NCBI RefSeq assembly: GCF_030403745.1
Contig: NZ_JAQMWP010000010.1
Span: forward strand, 186,001 to 250,000
DNA length: 64,000 nucleotides
Direction: 5' to 3'
From: Streptomyces sp. S.PB5
GTDB taxonomy: Bacteria; Actinomycetota; Actinomycetes; Streptomycetales; Streptomycetaceae
The notes under the pieces were generated by a model. That model was given only the letters and a program-made list of their open reading frames with translations, was not told where the DNA came from and made no database searches. Below, in pieces: positions 26,306 through 34,730 of the stretch (positions are counted from its first letter, which is position 1; each line of letters opens with the position of its first letter). A program made the translations under genes and the position numbers.

Positions 26306-27074
26306 GCAGCAGCGGGACCCCCGCCCCACCGTCATCGCGGACGACCTGCACATCGTCTACCGCGTCAACGGTGCCAAGACCGGCAAGGGCAGCGCCACCG
26401 CCGCCCTCAGCCGCATCATCAAGCGCGGCGAGGAACGCGGAGTGCGCAAGGTGCACGCCGTGCGCGGTGTCTCCTTCACCGCCTACCGCGGCGAGGCCAT
26501 CGGCCTGATCGGCTCCAACGGCTCCGGCAAGTCGACCCTGCTGCGCGCCATCGCGGGCCTCCTGCCCGCCGAGAGCGGCAAGGTCTACACCGACGGCCAG
26601 CCCTCGCTCCTCGGCGTCAACGCGGCGCTCATGAACGACCTCACCGGCGAGCGGAACGTCATACTGGGCGGGCTCGCCATGGGTATGTCCCGCGAGCAGA
26701 TCAAGGAGCGCTACCAGGAGATCGTCGACTTCTCCGGGATCAACGAGAAGGGCGACTTCATCACCCTTCCGATGCGCACCTACTCCTCCGGCATGGCGGC
26801 CCGGCTCCGCTTCTCCATCGCCGCCGCCAAGGACCACGACGTCCTGATGATCGACGAGGCCCTGGCCACCGGCGACCGCAAGTTCCAGAAGCGCTCCGAG
26901 CAGCGCATCCGGGAGCTGCGCAAGGAGGCCGGCACGGTGTTTCTGGTCAGTCACAACAACAAGTCGATCCGTGACACCTGCAACCGTGTCCTGTGGCTGG
27001 AACGCGGCGAACTGCGCATGGACGGCCCGACCGAAGAGGTCCTCAAGGAGTACGAGAAGTTCACGGGCAAGTAG
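26298..27074 (+). CDS. ABC transporter ATPase, TagH-like
   Basis: 258 aa from GTG 26298, eight bases inside the permease gene, with GAGAGG upstream. Walker A GSNGSGKST is at 72-80. The signature motif is the exporter form TYSSGMAARL instead of LSGGQ, then VLMIDEALATGD (Walker B) and FLVSHN (H-loop). The 50-residue charged N-terminal lead with KGSATAALSRI is typical of teichoic-acid/O-antigen exporters. Partner of the permease at 25376. A strong terminator follows, marking the end of the polymer locus. Confidence 0.9.
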   Translation: MAEQQRDPRPTVIADDLHIVYRVNGAKTGKGSATAALSRIIKRGEERGVRKVHAVRGVSFTAYRGEAIGLIGSNGSGKSTLLRAIAGLLPAESGKVYTDGQPSLLGVNAALMNDLTGERNVILGGLAMGMSREQIKERYQEIVDFSGINEKGDFITLPMRTYSSGMAARLRFSIAAAKDHDVLMIDEALATGDRKFQKRSEQRIRELRKEAGTVFLVSHNNKSIRDTCNRVLWLERGELRMDGPTEEVLKEYEKFTGK

Positions 27075-27111
27075 TCCACCCGGCCCTGGACGTATCGGGC
27101 CACAACGCTTC

Positions 27112-27150
27112 GTGGGGCCCCGCCGGAACTGCTCCGGCGGGGCCCCACGT
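27112..27150. terminator. Terminator hairpin after the polymer locus
   Basis: Perfect 17-bp arms (27112-27128 and 27134-27150, CGTGGGGCCCCGCCGGA and its complement) with a 5-nt loop, 38 bases after the ATPase stop. It separates the polymer locus from the hopanoid promoter region. Confidence 0.88.
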
Positions 27151-27246
27151 CTGCAAAGGAAACGTCAACTTCAAGGCGGCGTAGGAATCTTGAAGTCAAT
27201 CGGTGTGTTGTTGTGATGTGCAGGACACCCCGGCGAACCTCGCTGC

Positions 27247-27256
27247 GTTGTACAAC
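27247..27256. promoter_or_regulatory. GTTGTACAAC palindrome upstream of hopanoid genes
   Basis: A perfect 10-bp palindrome, followed by a second TGTAC at 27263, about 150 bases before the leader ORF. It lies in the only sizeable non-coding stretch (27151-27399) in front of hpnC, so it is a candidate regulator site. No convincing -35/-10 pair was identified in this stretch. Confidence 0.4.
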
Positions 27257-27399
27257 GTAAGCTGTACCGGTCCCGAATCGCGGCAAGTGGGGCGATAATG
27301 CCCGACACCCTCAGGCAGGGCGGCTGCGCGGAAGGCCGGGCGGCGTGTCCGAAATAGTGTGTATTGGGTCGGCGGTGTAGAACGGGAGACGTGACGGCT

Positions 27400-27465
27400 A
27401 TGGCTACGGAAACTCCCCAGCTCAACGCAGCATGTGCCGTCCCGGCCCCGGGCGGCCGGCGGTGA
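27400..27465 (+). CDS. Short leader ORF (21 aa) coupled to hpnC
   Basis: ATG 27400, with GGGAG eleven bases upstream, runs 21 codons and ends in a TGA that overlaps the GTG start of hpnC (GTGA at 27462). A GTG at 27391 is an in-frame alternative start. The peptide (ATETPQLNAACAVPAPGGRR) has no recognised motif. Its position suggests translational coupling or control of hpnC. It may also simply reflect leader sequence. Confidence 0.4.
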   Translation: MATETPQLNAACAVPAPGGRR

Positions 27466-28364
27466 CGGGAACCGATGCGGCGCGCGCCTCGGCGGCGGAG
27501 CGCGGCACGCTGGACAAGGCCGCGGGTGAGAACTTCCCCGTGGCCCCCTTCTTCCTGCCCCGGGCCTGGCGCGACGACCTCATGGCCGTGTACGGCTTCG
27601 CCCGCCTTGTCGACGACATCGGCGACGGCGACCTCGCCCCGGGCGGCGCCGACGCGCGTCTGCTCGGCGTGGACATCGAGCGGGCCGAGGACCGGCTGCA
27701 CCTGCTGGACGCCTTCGAGGCCGACCTGAACCGGGTCTTCTCCGGTGAGCCCCGCCACCCCCTGCTGCGCCGACTGCAGCCGACGGTCCGCCGCTGCTCG
27801 CTCACCCCCGAGCCCTTCCTCGGCCTGGTCGCCGCCAACCGCCAGGACCAGCTGGTCAAACGCTACGAGACCTACGACGACCTGCTCGCCTACTGCGAGC
27901 TGTCGGCCAACCCCGTCGGCCGCCTCGTCCTCGGCGTCACCGGCACCTCGACCCCCGAGCGGATCCGTCTGTCCGACGCGATCTGCACGGCGCTCCAGAT
28001 CGTCGAACACCTCCAGGACGTGGCCGAGGACCTCGGCCGCGACCGGATCTATCTGCCCGCCGCGGACATGAAGCGCTTTCATGTCGAGGAGGCGGATCTC
28101 GCCACAAGGACCGCAGGCGCATCGGTGCGCGCACTGGTTGCGTACGAAGCAGAACGCGCCCGCGGTCTCCTGAATGAAGGCGCCCCTCTGGTGGGTAGCG
28201 TCCACGGCAGGCTGAAGCTGCTGCTCGCAGGGTTCGTGGCGGGGGGAAGGGCGGCAATCCGTGCGATTGCCGCCGCCGAATACGACGTACTTCCCGGCCC
28301 GCCCAAGCCCGGCAAGCTCCAGTTGCTGCGTGAGGTGGGCGTGACTCTGCGAGGAGAGGGGTGA
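27462..28364 (+). CDS. hpnC: Squalene synthase HpnC (hydroxysqualene synthase)
   Basis: 300 aa trans-isoprenyl diphosphate synthase. In the HpnCDE route it converts presqualene diphosphate to hydroxysqualene. First Asp-rich motif DDIGD at 51-55, second motif QDVAEDLGRDRIYLP. FFLPRAWRDDLMAVYGFAR opens the catalytic helices. GTG 27462 overlaps the leader ORF stop; an upstream in-frame ATG at 27432 would add ten Pro/Arg-rich residues. First enzyme gene of the hopanoid run; its stop overlaps hpnD (GTGA). Confidence 0.92.
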   Translation: MTGTDAARASAAERGTLDKAAGENFPVAPFFLPRAWRDDLMAVYGFARLVDDIGDGDLAPGGADARLLGVDIERAEDRLHLLDAFEADLNRVFSGEPRHPLLRRLQPTVRRCSLTPEPFLGLVAANRQDQLVKRYETYDDLLAYCELSANPVGRLVLGVTGTSTPERIRLSDAICTALQIVEHLQDVAEDLGRDRIYLPAADMKRFHVEEADLATRTAGASVRALVAYEAERARGLLNEGAPLVGSVHGRLKLLLAGFVAGGRAAIRAIAAAEYDVLPGPPKPGKLQLLREVGVTLRGEG

Positions 28365-29311
28365 TCCGGACCGTGGAGGCCGAACCACACGTGTCCGCAC
28401 CGGTACTCGCCGCCTACAGCTACTGCGAGGCCGTCACCGGACAGCAGGCACGTAACTTCGCGTACGGCATCAGACTGCTGCCGACGCCCAGGCGTCGCGC
28501 GATGTCGGCGCTCTACGCGTTCTCGCGCCGCGTCGACGACATCGGCGACGGCGCGCTGGACGACAAGGTCAAGGCGGCCAGACTCGAGGACACCCGGGCG
28601 ATGCTGGCCCGGGTCCGCGACGGGGTGGTCGACGAGGACGACACCGACCCGGTGGCGGTCGCCCTCACCCATGCCGCCGCGACCTTCCCGATCCCGCTGG
28701 GCGGCCTGGACGAGCTGATCGACGGCGTCCTGATGGACGTCCGCGGCGAGACCTACGAGACCTGGGACGACCTGAAGGTCTACTGCCGCTGCGTGGCGGG
28801 CGCGATCGGGCGGCTCTCGCTCGGCGTGTTCGGCACGGAACCGGGGGCGCGCGGCGTCGAGCGCGCGCCGGAGTATGCCGACACGCTCGGTCTCGCACTT
28901 CAGCTCACCAACATCCTGCGGGACGTCCGCGAGGACGCCGAGGGTGGGCGCACCTATCTGCCCTCCGACGACCTCGCGAAGTTCGGCTGCTCGGCCGGGT
29001 TCAAGGGGTCGGTGCCGCCGGAGGGCTCCGACTTCGCGGGCCTCGTGCACTTCGAGGTGCGCCGGGCCCGCGCCCTTTTCGCCGAGGGCTACCGGCTCCT
29101 GCCCATGCTCGACCGGCGCAGCGGCGCCTGTGTCGCCGCGATGGCCGGCATCTACCGCCGTCTCCTCGACCGCATCGAGCGCGACCCCGAGGCGGTGCTG
29201 CGCGGCCGGGTCTCGCTGCCCGGACGCGAGAAGGCGTACGTCGCCGTCCGCGGCCTCTCCGGCCTCGACGCCCGGCATGTGACGCGGCGGACCGTCAGGA
29301 GGCGCGCCTGA
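28361..29311 (+). CDS. hpnD: Presqualene diphosphate synthase HpnD
   Basis: 316 aa, paralogue of HpnC. Joins two FPP molecules into presqualene diphosphate. ARNFAYGIRLLP, the Asp-rich motif DDIGD at 59-63, YCRCVAGAIGRL and the second motif NILRDVREDAEGGRTYLP are seen. GTG start overlaps the hpnC stop, with AGGAGAGG just upstream. The stop overlaps the ATG of the small ORF at 29311 (TGATG). Confidence 0.92.
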   Translation: MIRTVEAEPHVSAPVLAAYSYCEAVTGQQARNFAYGIRLLPTPRRRAMSALYAFSRRVDDIGDGALDDKVKAARLEDTRAMLARVRDGVVDEDDTDPVAVALTHAAATFPIPLGGLDELIDGVLMDVRGETYETWDDLKVYCRCVAGAIGRLSLGVFGTEPGARGVERAPEYADTLGLALQLTNILRDVREDAEGGRTYLPSDDLAKFGCSAGFKGSVPPEGSDFAGLVHFEVRRARALFAEGYRLLPMLDRRSGACVAAMAGIYRRLLDRIERDPEAVLRGRVSLPGREKAYVAVRGLSGLDARHVTRRTVRRRA

Positions 29312-29451
29312 TGGACAATTCGGTCCAAGGTGATGCCACCGGAGATAAGTGGCACGCAACCCTCCGTACGGGGACGGCGTCCCTGACTGCAATGGTCTGC
29401 CGTGCACCGTTCAAGCACCGCGGCGGCCGTGCAGGGGAGGGTGTGCGATGA
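29311..29451 (+). CDS. Small conserved protein (DUF6380-like), 46 aa
   Basis: ATG 29311 shares a base with the hpnD stop (TGATG); the TGA at 29449-29451 overlaps the hpnE ATG (ATGA). The 46-aa product contains ATLRTGTASLTAMVCRAPF and a Gly/Arg tail. I recall a streptomycete small-protein family numbered DUF6380 with this pattern; the function is unknown. It is coupled at both ends, so hpnE translation depends on it. Its 3' end holds the GGGGAGGG ribosome site of hpnE. Third positions are less G/C-biased than in neighbours. Confidence 0.7.
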   Translation: MDNSVQGDATGDKWHATLRTGTASLTAMVCRAPFKHRGGRAGEGVR

Positions 29452-30842
29452 CCGACGGCAAACAGCCCGGGCGGGACGCCGTCGTGATCGGCGGCGGGCT
29501 CGCCGGCATCACCGCCGCGCTCGCGCTCGCGGACGCAGGAGTCCGCGTCACCCTGCTGGAAGGCCGGCCGCGCCTGGGCGGGCTCGCCTTCTCCTTCCAG
29601 CGCGGCGACCTGACCGTCGACAACGGACAGCACGTCTATCTGCGCTGCTGCACCGCCTACCGCTGGTTCCTCGACCGGATCGAGGGCACGGCGCTGGCGC
29701 CGCTGCAGGACCGTCTCGACGTACCCGTCGTCGACGTCGGCAAGCCCGAGGGACGGCGGCTCGGCAGACTGCGGCGCGACGCCCTGCCGGTGCCCCTGCA
29801 TCTGGGGCGCAGCCTGGCGACGTATCCGCATCTCTCGCTCGCCGAGCGGGCCAAGGTGGGCCGGGCCGCGCTCGCGCTCAAGGGGCTCGACCTCGCCGAT
29901 CCGGACCTGGACGCACAGGACTTCGGCAGCTGGCTGACCGCGCACGGTCAGTCGGCGCGTGCCGTCGAGGCCCTGTGGGACCTGGTCGGGGTCGCCACCC
30001 TCAACGCGGTCGCGGGCGACGCCTCGCTGGGGCTCGCCGCGATGGTGTTCAAGACCGGTCTGCTGTCCGACCCGGGCGCGGCCGACATCGGATGGGCTCG
30101 CGTCCCGCTGGGCGAACTGCACGACCGGCTGGCCCGCAAGGCGCTCGAGTCCGTCGGCGTCCGTATCGAGGTCCGTACACGCGTCACCTCCATCTCTACT
30201 GACGAGAACGGGACTTGGAGCGTTCAGGTTCCCGGCGAGACGCTCCGGGCGGACACCGTCGTGCTCGCCGTACCCCAGCGCGAGGCCCACGATCTGCTGC
30301 CGGAGGGTGCGCTCGACGCCCCTGAGCAGCTGCTGAGGATCGGCACCGCGCCGATCCTCAACGTGCACGTCGTCTACGACCGCACGGTGCTGAACCGTCC
30401 CTTCTTCGCCGCCCTCGGCACCCCGGTGCAGTGGGTCTTCGACCGCACCGACGCCTCCGGGCTGCGCGAGGGCCAGTACCTCGCGCTGTCCCAGTCGGCC
30501 GCGCAGGACGAGATCGACGAACCGGTCGCCGCGCTCCGGGAGAAGTACCTCCCCGAGCTGGAGCGGCTGCTGCCCGGCACCCGCGGTGCCGAGGTGAAGG
30601 ACTTCTTCGTGACCAGGGAGCGGACGGCGACGTTCGATCCCGCCCCCGGCGTCGGGCGGCTGCGGCCCGGCGCCCGCACCAGAGCCCCCGGCCTGTACCT
30701 GGCCGGAGCGTGGACCGCCACAGGGTGGCCCGCGACCATGGAGAGTGCGGTCCGCAGTGGTGTCGGTGCGGCGGACGCCGCGCTGAGCGCCCTGGGCCGG
30801 CCCCGCCCGAGCCACCTCTTCGACGTAGAGGAGGCGGCGTGA
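29448..30842 (+). CDS. hpnE: Hydroxysqualene dehydroxylase HpnE (FAD-dependent)
   Basis: 464 aa amine-oxidase-type flavoprotein that reduces hydroxysqualene to squalene, completing the HpnCDE route. FAD GGGLAG at 15-20, LLEGRPRLGG, NGQHVYLRCC, and the C-terminal FAD contact PGLYLAGAWTATGWPATMESAVRSG. ATG 29448 has GGGGAGGG at good spacing. The stop shares a base with the next possible ATG. Confidence 0.92.
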   Translation: MTDGKQPGRDAVVIGGGLAGITAALALADAGVRVTLLEGRPRLGGLAFSFQRGDLTVDNGQHVYLRCCTAYRWFLDRIEGTALAPLQDRLDVPVVDVGKPEGRRLGRLRRDALPVPLHLGRSLATYPHLSLAERAKVGRAALALKGLDLADPDLDAQDFGSWLTAHGQSARAVEALWDLVGVATLNAVAGDASLGLAAMVFKTGLLSDPGAADIGWARVPLGELHDRLARKALESVGVRIEVRTRVTSISTDENGTWSVQVPGETLRADTVVLAVPQREAHDLLPEGALDAPEQLLRIGTAPILNVHVVYDRTVLNRPFFAALGTPVQWVFDRTDASGLREGQYLALSQSAAQDEIDEPVAALREKYLPELERLLPGTRGAEVKDFFVTRERTATFDPAPGVGRLRPGARTRAPGLYLAGAWTATGWPATMESAVRSGVGAADAALSALGRPRPSHLFDVEEAA

Positions 30843-31969
30843 TGCTCGATCAGCACGCGGCAGGCCCCCGCACCCCCGGTACCGCAACAAGAGGAGAGAC
30901 TGTGCCCACTGTGCCCCCGGCCTCGACGGCTGCCGAGGCGGTGGACGTGACCGCGCTGCTGGAGCGCGGCCGGACCTTGGCGACACCGGTACTGCGCGCG
31001 GCGATCGACCGCCTGGCCCCTCCCATGGACACCGTTTCCGCCTACCACTTCGGCTGGATCGACGCCGACGGCAACCCGACCTCCGGCGACGGCGGCAAGG
31101 CCGTGCGCCCCGCCCTCGCGGTGCTCTCCGCCGAGGTCACCGGCGCCGCCCCCGAGACCGGCATCCCCGGCGCCGTCGCCGTGGAGCTGGTCCACAACTT
31201 CTCGCTGCTGCACGACGACCTGATGGACGGGGACGAACAGCGCCGCCACCGTGACACCGTCTGGAAGGTGCACGGCCCCGCCCAGGCGATCCTCGTCGGC
31301 GACGCCCTGTTCGCGCTCGCCAACGAGGTCCTCCTCGAACTCGGCACCGTCGAGGCCGGCCGCGCCACCCGCCGCCTGACCGCCGCGACCCGCGCCCTGA
31401 TCGACGGACAGGCCCAGGACATCTCCTACGAGCACCGCGACCGCGTCAGCGTCGAGGAGTGCCTGGAGATGGAGGGCAACAAGACCGGCGCCCTGCTGGC
31501 CTGCGCCAGCTCCATCGGCGCCGTGCTCGGCGGCGCGGACGACCGCACCGCCGACACCCTGGAGAAGTACGGCTACCACCTCGGTCTCGCCTTCCAGGCC
31601 GTCGACGACCTGCTCGGCATCTGGGGCGACCCGGTCTCCACCGGCAAGCAGACCTGGAGCGACCTGCGCCAGCGCAAGAAGTCCCTGCCGGTCGTGGCCG
31701 CGCTCGCGGCGGGCGGGCCCGCCTCGGACCGGCTCGGCGAGATCCTCGCCGCGGACGCCAAGAGCAGCGACTTCGAGAACTTCTCCGAGGAGGAGTTCGC
31801 GGCCCGTGCCGCCCTGATCGAGGAGGCCGGCGGTCGCGAGTGGACCGCCGACGAGGCCCGCCGCCAGCACACCGTCGCCATCGAGGCCCTGGACTCCGTC
31901 GACATGCCCGACCGGGTGCGACAGCAGTTCACGGCGCTCGCGGACTTCGTCGTCGTACGAAAGAGATGA
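30842..31969 (+). CDS. Polyprenyl diphosphate synthase (trans-type)
   Basis: 375 aa from ATG 30842, which overlaps the hpnE stop (TGATG) and has GAGGAGG upstream. GTG 30902, behind its own AAGAGGAGAG, is a strong alternative giving 355 aa. First Asp-rich motif LLHDDLMD (Asp125, 126, 129); second region VDDLLGIWGD. GDGGKAVRPALAVLS and EGNKTGALLACA are family marks. In this cluster it most likely makes FPP for HpnD. Chain length cannot be read with certainty. Confidence 0.88.
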   Translation: MLDQHAAGPRTPGTATRGETVPTVPPASTAAEAVDVTALLERGRTLATPVLRAAIDRLAPPMDTVSAYHFGWIDADGNPTSGDGGKAVRPALAVLSAEVTGAAPETGIPGAVAVELVHNFSLLHDDLMDGDEQRRHRDTVWKVHGPAQAILVGDALFALANEVLLELGTVEAGRATRRLTAATRALIDGQAQDISYEHRDRVSVEECLEMEGNKTGALLACASSIGAVLGGADDRTADTLEKYGYHLGLAFQAVDDLLGIWGDPVSTGKQTWSDLRQRKKSLPVVAALAAGGPASDRLGEILAADAKSSDFENFSEEEFAARAALIEEAGGREWTADEARRQHTVAIEALDSVDMPDRVRQQFTALADFVVVRKR

Positions 31970-32090
31970 TCACTATCGGTCGAATAGCCCTCGCGTAGTC
32001 GCCGGCCGGTGCTGCGAGGAAAGGAAAGGCACCGGCCGACGGCGGACCCACAGCAGAGCACCACACTGCACACTGCACGAAGGGGAAGCC

Positions 32091-34082
32091 ATGACAGCGA
32101 CGACCGACGGAAGCACCGGGGCACTGCCGCCCCGCGCTGCCGCGGCCAGCGAAACCGACATCGAGACCCCCGTGGCGGCCGGGGTGCACGAAGCCGCCGT
32201 ACGCGCCGTCCAGCGCGCCACCGACCATCTGCTGTCCCGGCAGGACACCCAGGGCTGGTGGAAGGGCGACCTGGAGACCAACGTCACCATGGACGCCGAG
32301 GATCTGCTGCTCCGTCAGTTTCTGGGCATCCGCGACGAGTCGATGACCCGGGCGGCCGGACTGTTCATCCGCGGCGAGCAGCGCGAGGACGGCACCTGGG
32401 CCTCCTTCTACGGCGGACCCGGCGAACTCTCCACCACCATCGAGGCGTACGTCGCCCTGCGGCTGGCCGGTGACGCGCCCGACGCGCCGCACATGGCGAG
32501 GGCGTCGGAGTGGATCCGGGCCCAGGGCGGAATCGCCTCCGCCCGAGTCTTCACCCGGATCTGGCTCGCCCTGTTCGGCTGGTGGAAGTGGGAGGACCTG
32601 CCCGAACTCCCGCCCGAGCTCATCTACTTCCCGAAGTGGGTGCCGCTCAACATCTACGACTTCGGCTGCTGGGCCCGCCAGACCATCGTCCCGCTGACGA
32701 TCGTCTCCGCGAAGCGCCCGGTACGGCCCGCGCCCTTCCCGCTCGACGAGCTCCACACCGACCCGGCCCAGCCCAATCCGCCCAAACCCCTGGCCCCGGT
32801 GGCCAGTTGGGACGGTGCCTTCCAGCGCCTCGACAAGGCGCTGCACCGGCTGCGCAAGGTCGCCCCGCGCAGACTGCGCCGGGCCGCCATGAACTCCGCG
32901 GCCCGCTGGATCATCGAGCGGCAGGAGAACGACGGCTGCTGGGGCGGCATCCAGCCGCCGGCCGTGTACTCGGTCATCGCGCTGCACCTCCTCGGCTACG
33001 ACCTCGAACACCCGGTGATGCGGGCGGGGCTCGAGTCCCTGGACCGCTTCGCCGTCTGGCGCGAGGACGGGGCCCGGATGATCGAGGCCTGTCAGTCGCC
33101 GGTGTGGGACACCTGCCTCGCGACCATCGCGCTCGCCGACGCGGGCGTGCCCGCCGACCATCCCCAGCTCGTCAAGGCCGCCGACTGGATGCTCGGCGAG
33201 GAGATCGTCCGGCCGGGTGACTGGGCCGTCAAACGGCCGCAACTTCCGCCGGGCGGCTGGGCGTTCGAGTTCCACAACGACAACTACCCCGACATCGACG
33301 ACACCGCCGAGGTCGTCCTCGCGCTGCGTCGCGTCAGACACCACGACCCGGAGCGCGTGGAGCGGGCGATCGGGCGCGGGGTGCGCTGGAACCTCGGGAT
33401 GCAGTCGAAGAACGGGGCCTGGGGCGCCTTCGACGTCGACAACACCAGCCCGTTCCCCAACCGGCTGCCGTTCTGCGACTTCGGCGAGGTCATCGACCCG
33501 CCGTCCGCCGATGTGACGGCCCATGTGGTGGAGATGCTCGCGGTCGAGGGGCTCTCCCACGATCCGCGCACCCGGCGCGGCATCGAGTGGCTGCTCGCCG
33601 AACAGGAGCCGGACGGTTCGTGGTTCGGACGCTGGGGCGTCAACTACATCTACGGGACGGGGTCGGTGGTGCCCGCGCTCACCGCCGCCGGCATCCCCGC
33701 CGCGCACCCGGCGATCCGCCGGGCGGTGACCTGGCTGGAGTCCGTCCAGAACGACGACGGCGGCTGGGGCGAGGACCTGCGCTCCTACAAGGAGTCCACG
33801 AAGTGGAGCGGCCGCGGTGCCTCGACCGCCTCGCAGACGGCCTGGGCGCTGATGGCGCTGCTGGCCGCGGGTGAGAAGGACTCCAAGGCCGTCGAGCGGG
33901 GCGTCGAGTGGCTCGCCGCCACCCAGCGGGAGGACGGCTCCTGGGACGAGCCCTACTTCACCGGCACCGGCTTCCCCTGGGACTTCTCCATCAACTACCA
34001 CCTCTACCGGCAGGTCTTCCCGCTGACCGCACTCGGCCGGTACGTCCACGGAGAGCCGTTCGCCGAGGCGGGGGAGGCATGA
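32091..34082 (+). CDS. shc: Squalene-hopene cyclase
   Basis: 663 aa terpene cyclase of class II that turns squalene into hop-22(29)-ene and hopanol at the membrane. The catalytic DIDD motif is at 401-404 (YPDIDDTAEV). Several QW repeats are seen (QDTQGWW, QENDGCWGG, NDDGGWGE, REDGSWDE). ATG 32091 is preceded by AAGGGGAAG. The 121-base gap before it is the largest inside the cluster. Stop followed by hpnG at one base. Confidence 0.96.
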   Translation: MTATTDGSTGALPPRAAAASETDIETPVAAGVHEAAVRAVQRATDHLLSRQDTQGWWKGDLETNVTMDAEDLLLRQFLGIRDESMTRAAGLFIRGEQREDGTWASFYGGPGELSTTIEAYVALRLAGDAPDAPHMARASEWIRAQGGIASARVFTRIWLALFGWWKWEDLPELPPELIYFPKWVPLNIYDFGCWARQTIVPLTIVSAKRPVRPAPFPLDELHTDPAQPNPPKPLAPVASWDGAFQRLDKALHRLRKVAPRRLRRAAMNSAARWIIERQENDGCWGGIQPPAVYSVIALHLLGYDLEHPVMRAGLESLDRFAVWREDGARMIEACQSPVWDTCLATIALADAGVPADHPQLVKAADWMLGEEIVRPGDWAVKRPQLPPGGWAFEFHNDNYPDIDDTAEVVLALRRVRHHDPERVERAIGRGVRWNLGMQSKNGAWGAFDVDNTSPFPNRLPFCDFGEVIDPPSADVTAHVVEMLAVEGLSHDPRTRRGIEWLLAEQEPDGSWFGRWGVNYIYGTGSVVPALTAAGIPAAHPAIRRAVTWLESVQNDDGGWGEDLRSYKESTKWSGRGASTASQTAWALMALLAAGEKDSKAVERGVEWLAATQREDGSWDEPYFTGTGFPWDFSINYHLYRQVFPLTALGRYVHGEPFAEAGEA

Positions 34083-34083
34083 G

Positions 34084-34725
34084 ATGAGCGACCGACCGGC
34101 CCCCGCACCACTGCTGATCGCCTGCGCGCTCGGCATCGAGCACCTCGCCCTGCGCAGCGGTGACCGCGGCGGCGCCGACGGGCCGGTCACCGTGCTCCGT
34201 ACCGGCATGGGGCCCAAGGCGGCCGAGCGGGCCGTCACCCGCGCCCTCGCCGATCCGGGCCTCGCCGGTGCCGCGGTGCTGGCCACGGGCTTCTGTGCGG
34301 GGCTCGCCCCCGGAATGCACCCCGGGGATCTCGTCGTCGCCGAGGAGACCCGGAATCCGGACGGAACCGTTCCGTGCGTGGGGACCGACCTACTCGTCAA
34401 GGAGCTGGTCCGGGCCGTACCCGGACGTACCGTCCACACCGGACCGCTCACCGGCTCCGATCACGTCGTACGTGGTCATGAACGGTCCGACCTGCTCGCG
34501 ACCGGCGCGATCGCGGTCGACATGGAGTCCGCGGCCACGCTCCACAGCGCCGTGCGCACGGGCGTGCGCCCCGTTGCGGCCGTACGGGTGGTCGTGGACG
34601 CTCCAGAACATGAACTCGTCCGGATCGGCACGGTACGCGGTGGAATATCGGCCTTCCGTGTCCTTCGTTCCGTCCTACCGGCTTTCTATGAATGGCACCG
34701 TTCCTTGCTGCTCCCCAGGAGGTGA
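34084..34725 (+). CDS. hpnG: Hopanoid-associated nucleosidase/phosphorylase HpnG
   Basis: 213 aa of the nucleoside phosphorylase (PNP_UDP) fold. HpnG releases adenine from adenosylhopane, giving the ribosylhopane intermediate. RTGMGPKAAERAV, GFCAGLAPGMHPGDLVVAEE and the substrate segment AVDMESAATL are present. GGGGGAGG lies just before the ATG. The last 30 codons have weaker G/C third-position bias. AGGAGGTGAG, which overlaps the stop, is the hpnH ribosome site. Confidence 0.88.
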   Translation: MSDRPAPAPLLIACALGIEHLALRSGDRGGADGPVTVLRTGMGPKAAERAVTRALADPGLAGAAVLATGFCAGLAPGMHPGDLVVAEETRNPDGTVPCVGTDLLVKELVRAVPGRTVHTGPLTGSDHVVRGHERSDLLATGAIAVDMESAATLHSAVRTGVRPVAAVRVVVDAPEHELVRIGTVRGGISAFRVLRSVLPAFYEWHRSLLLPRR

Positions 34726-34730
34726 GCCAG

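Noticed and set aside
29295..34451. Very long minus-strand frames across the hopanoid genes
   Set aside because: They mirror the + strand third-position bias, have no ribosome sites, and the + strand frames are unmistakable enzymes.
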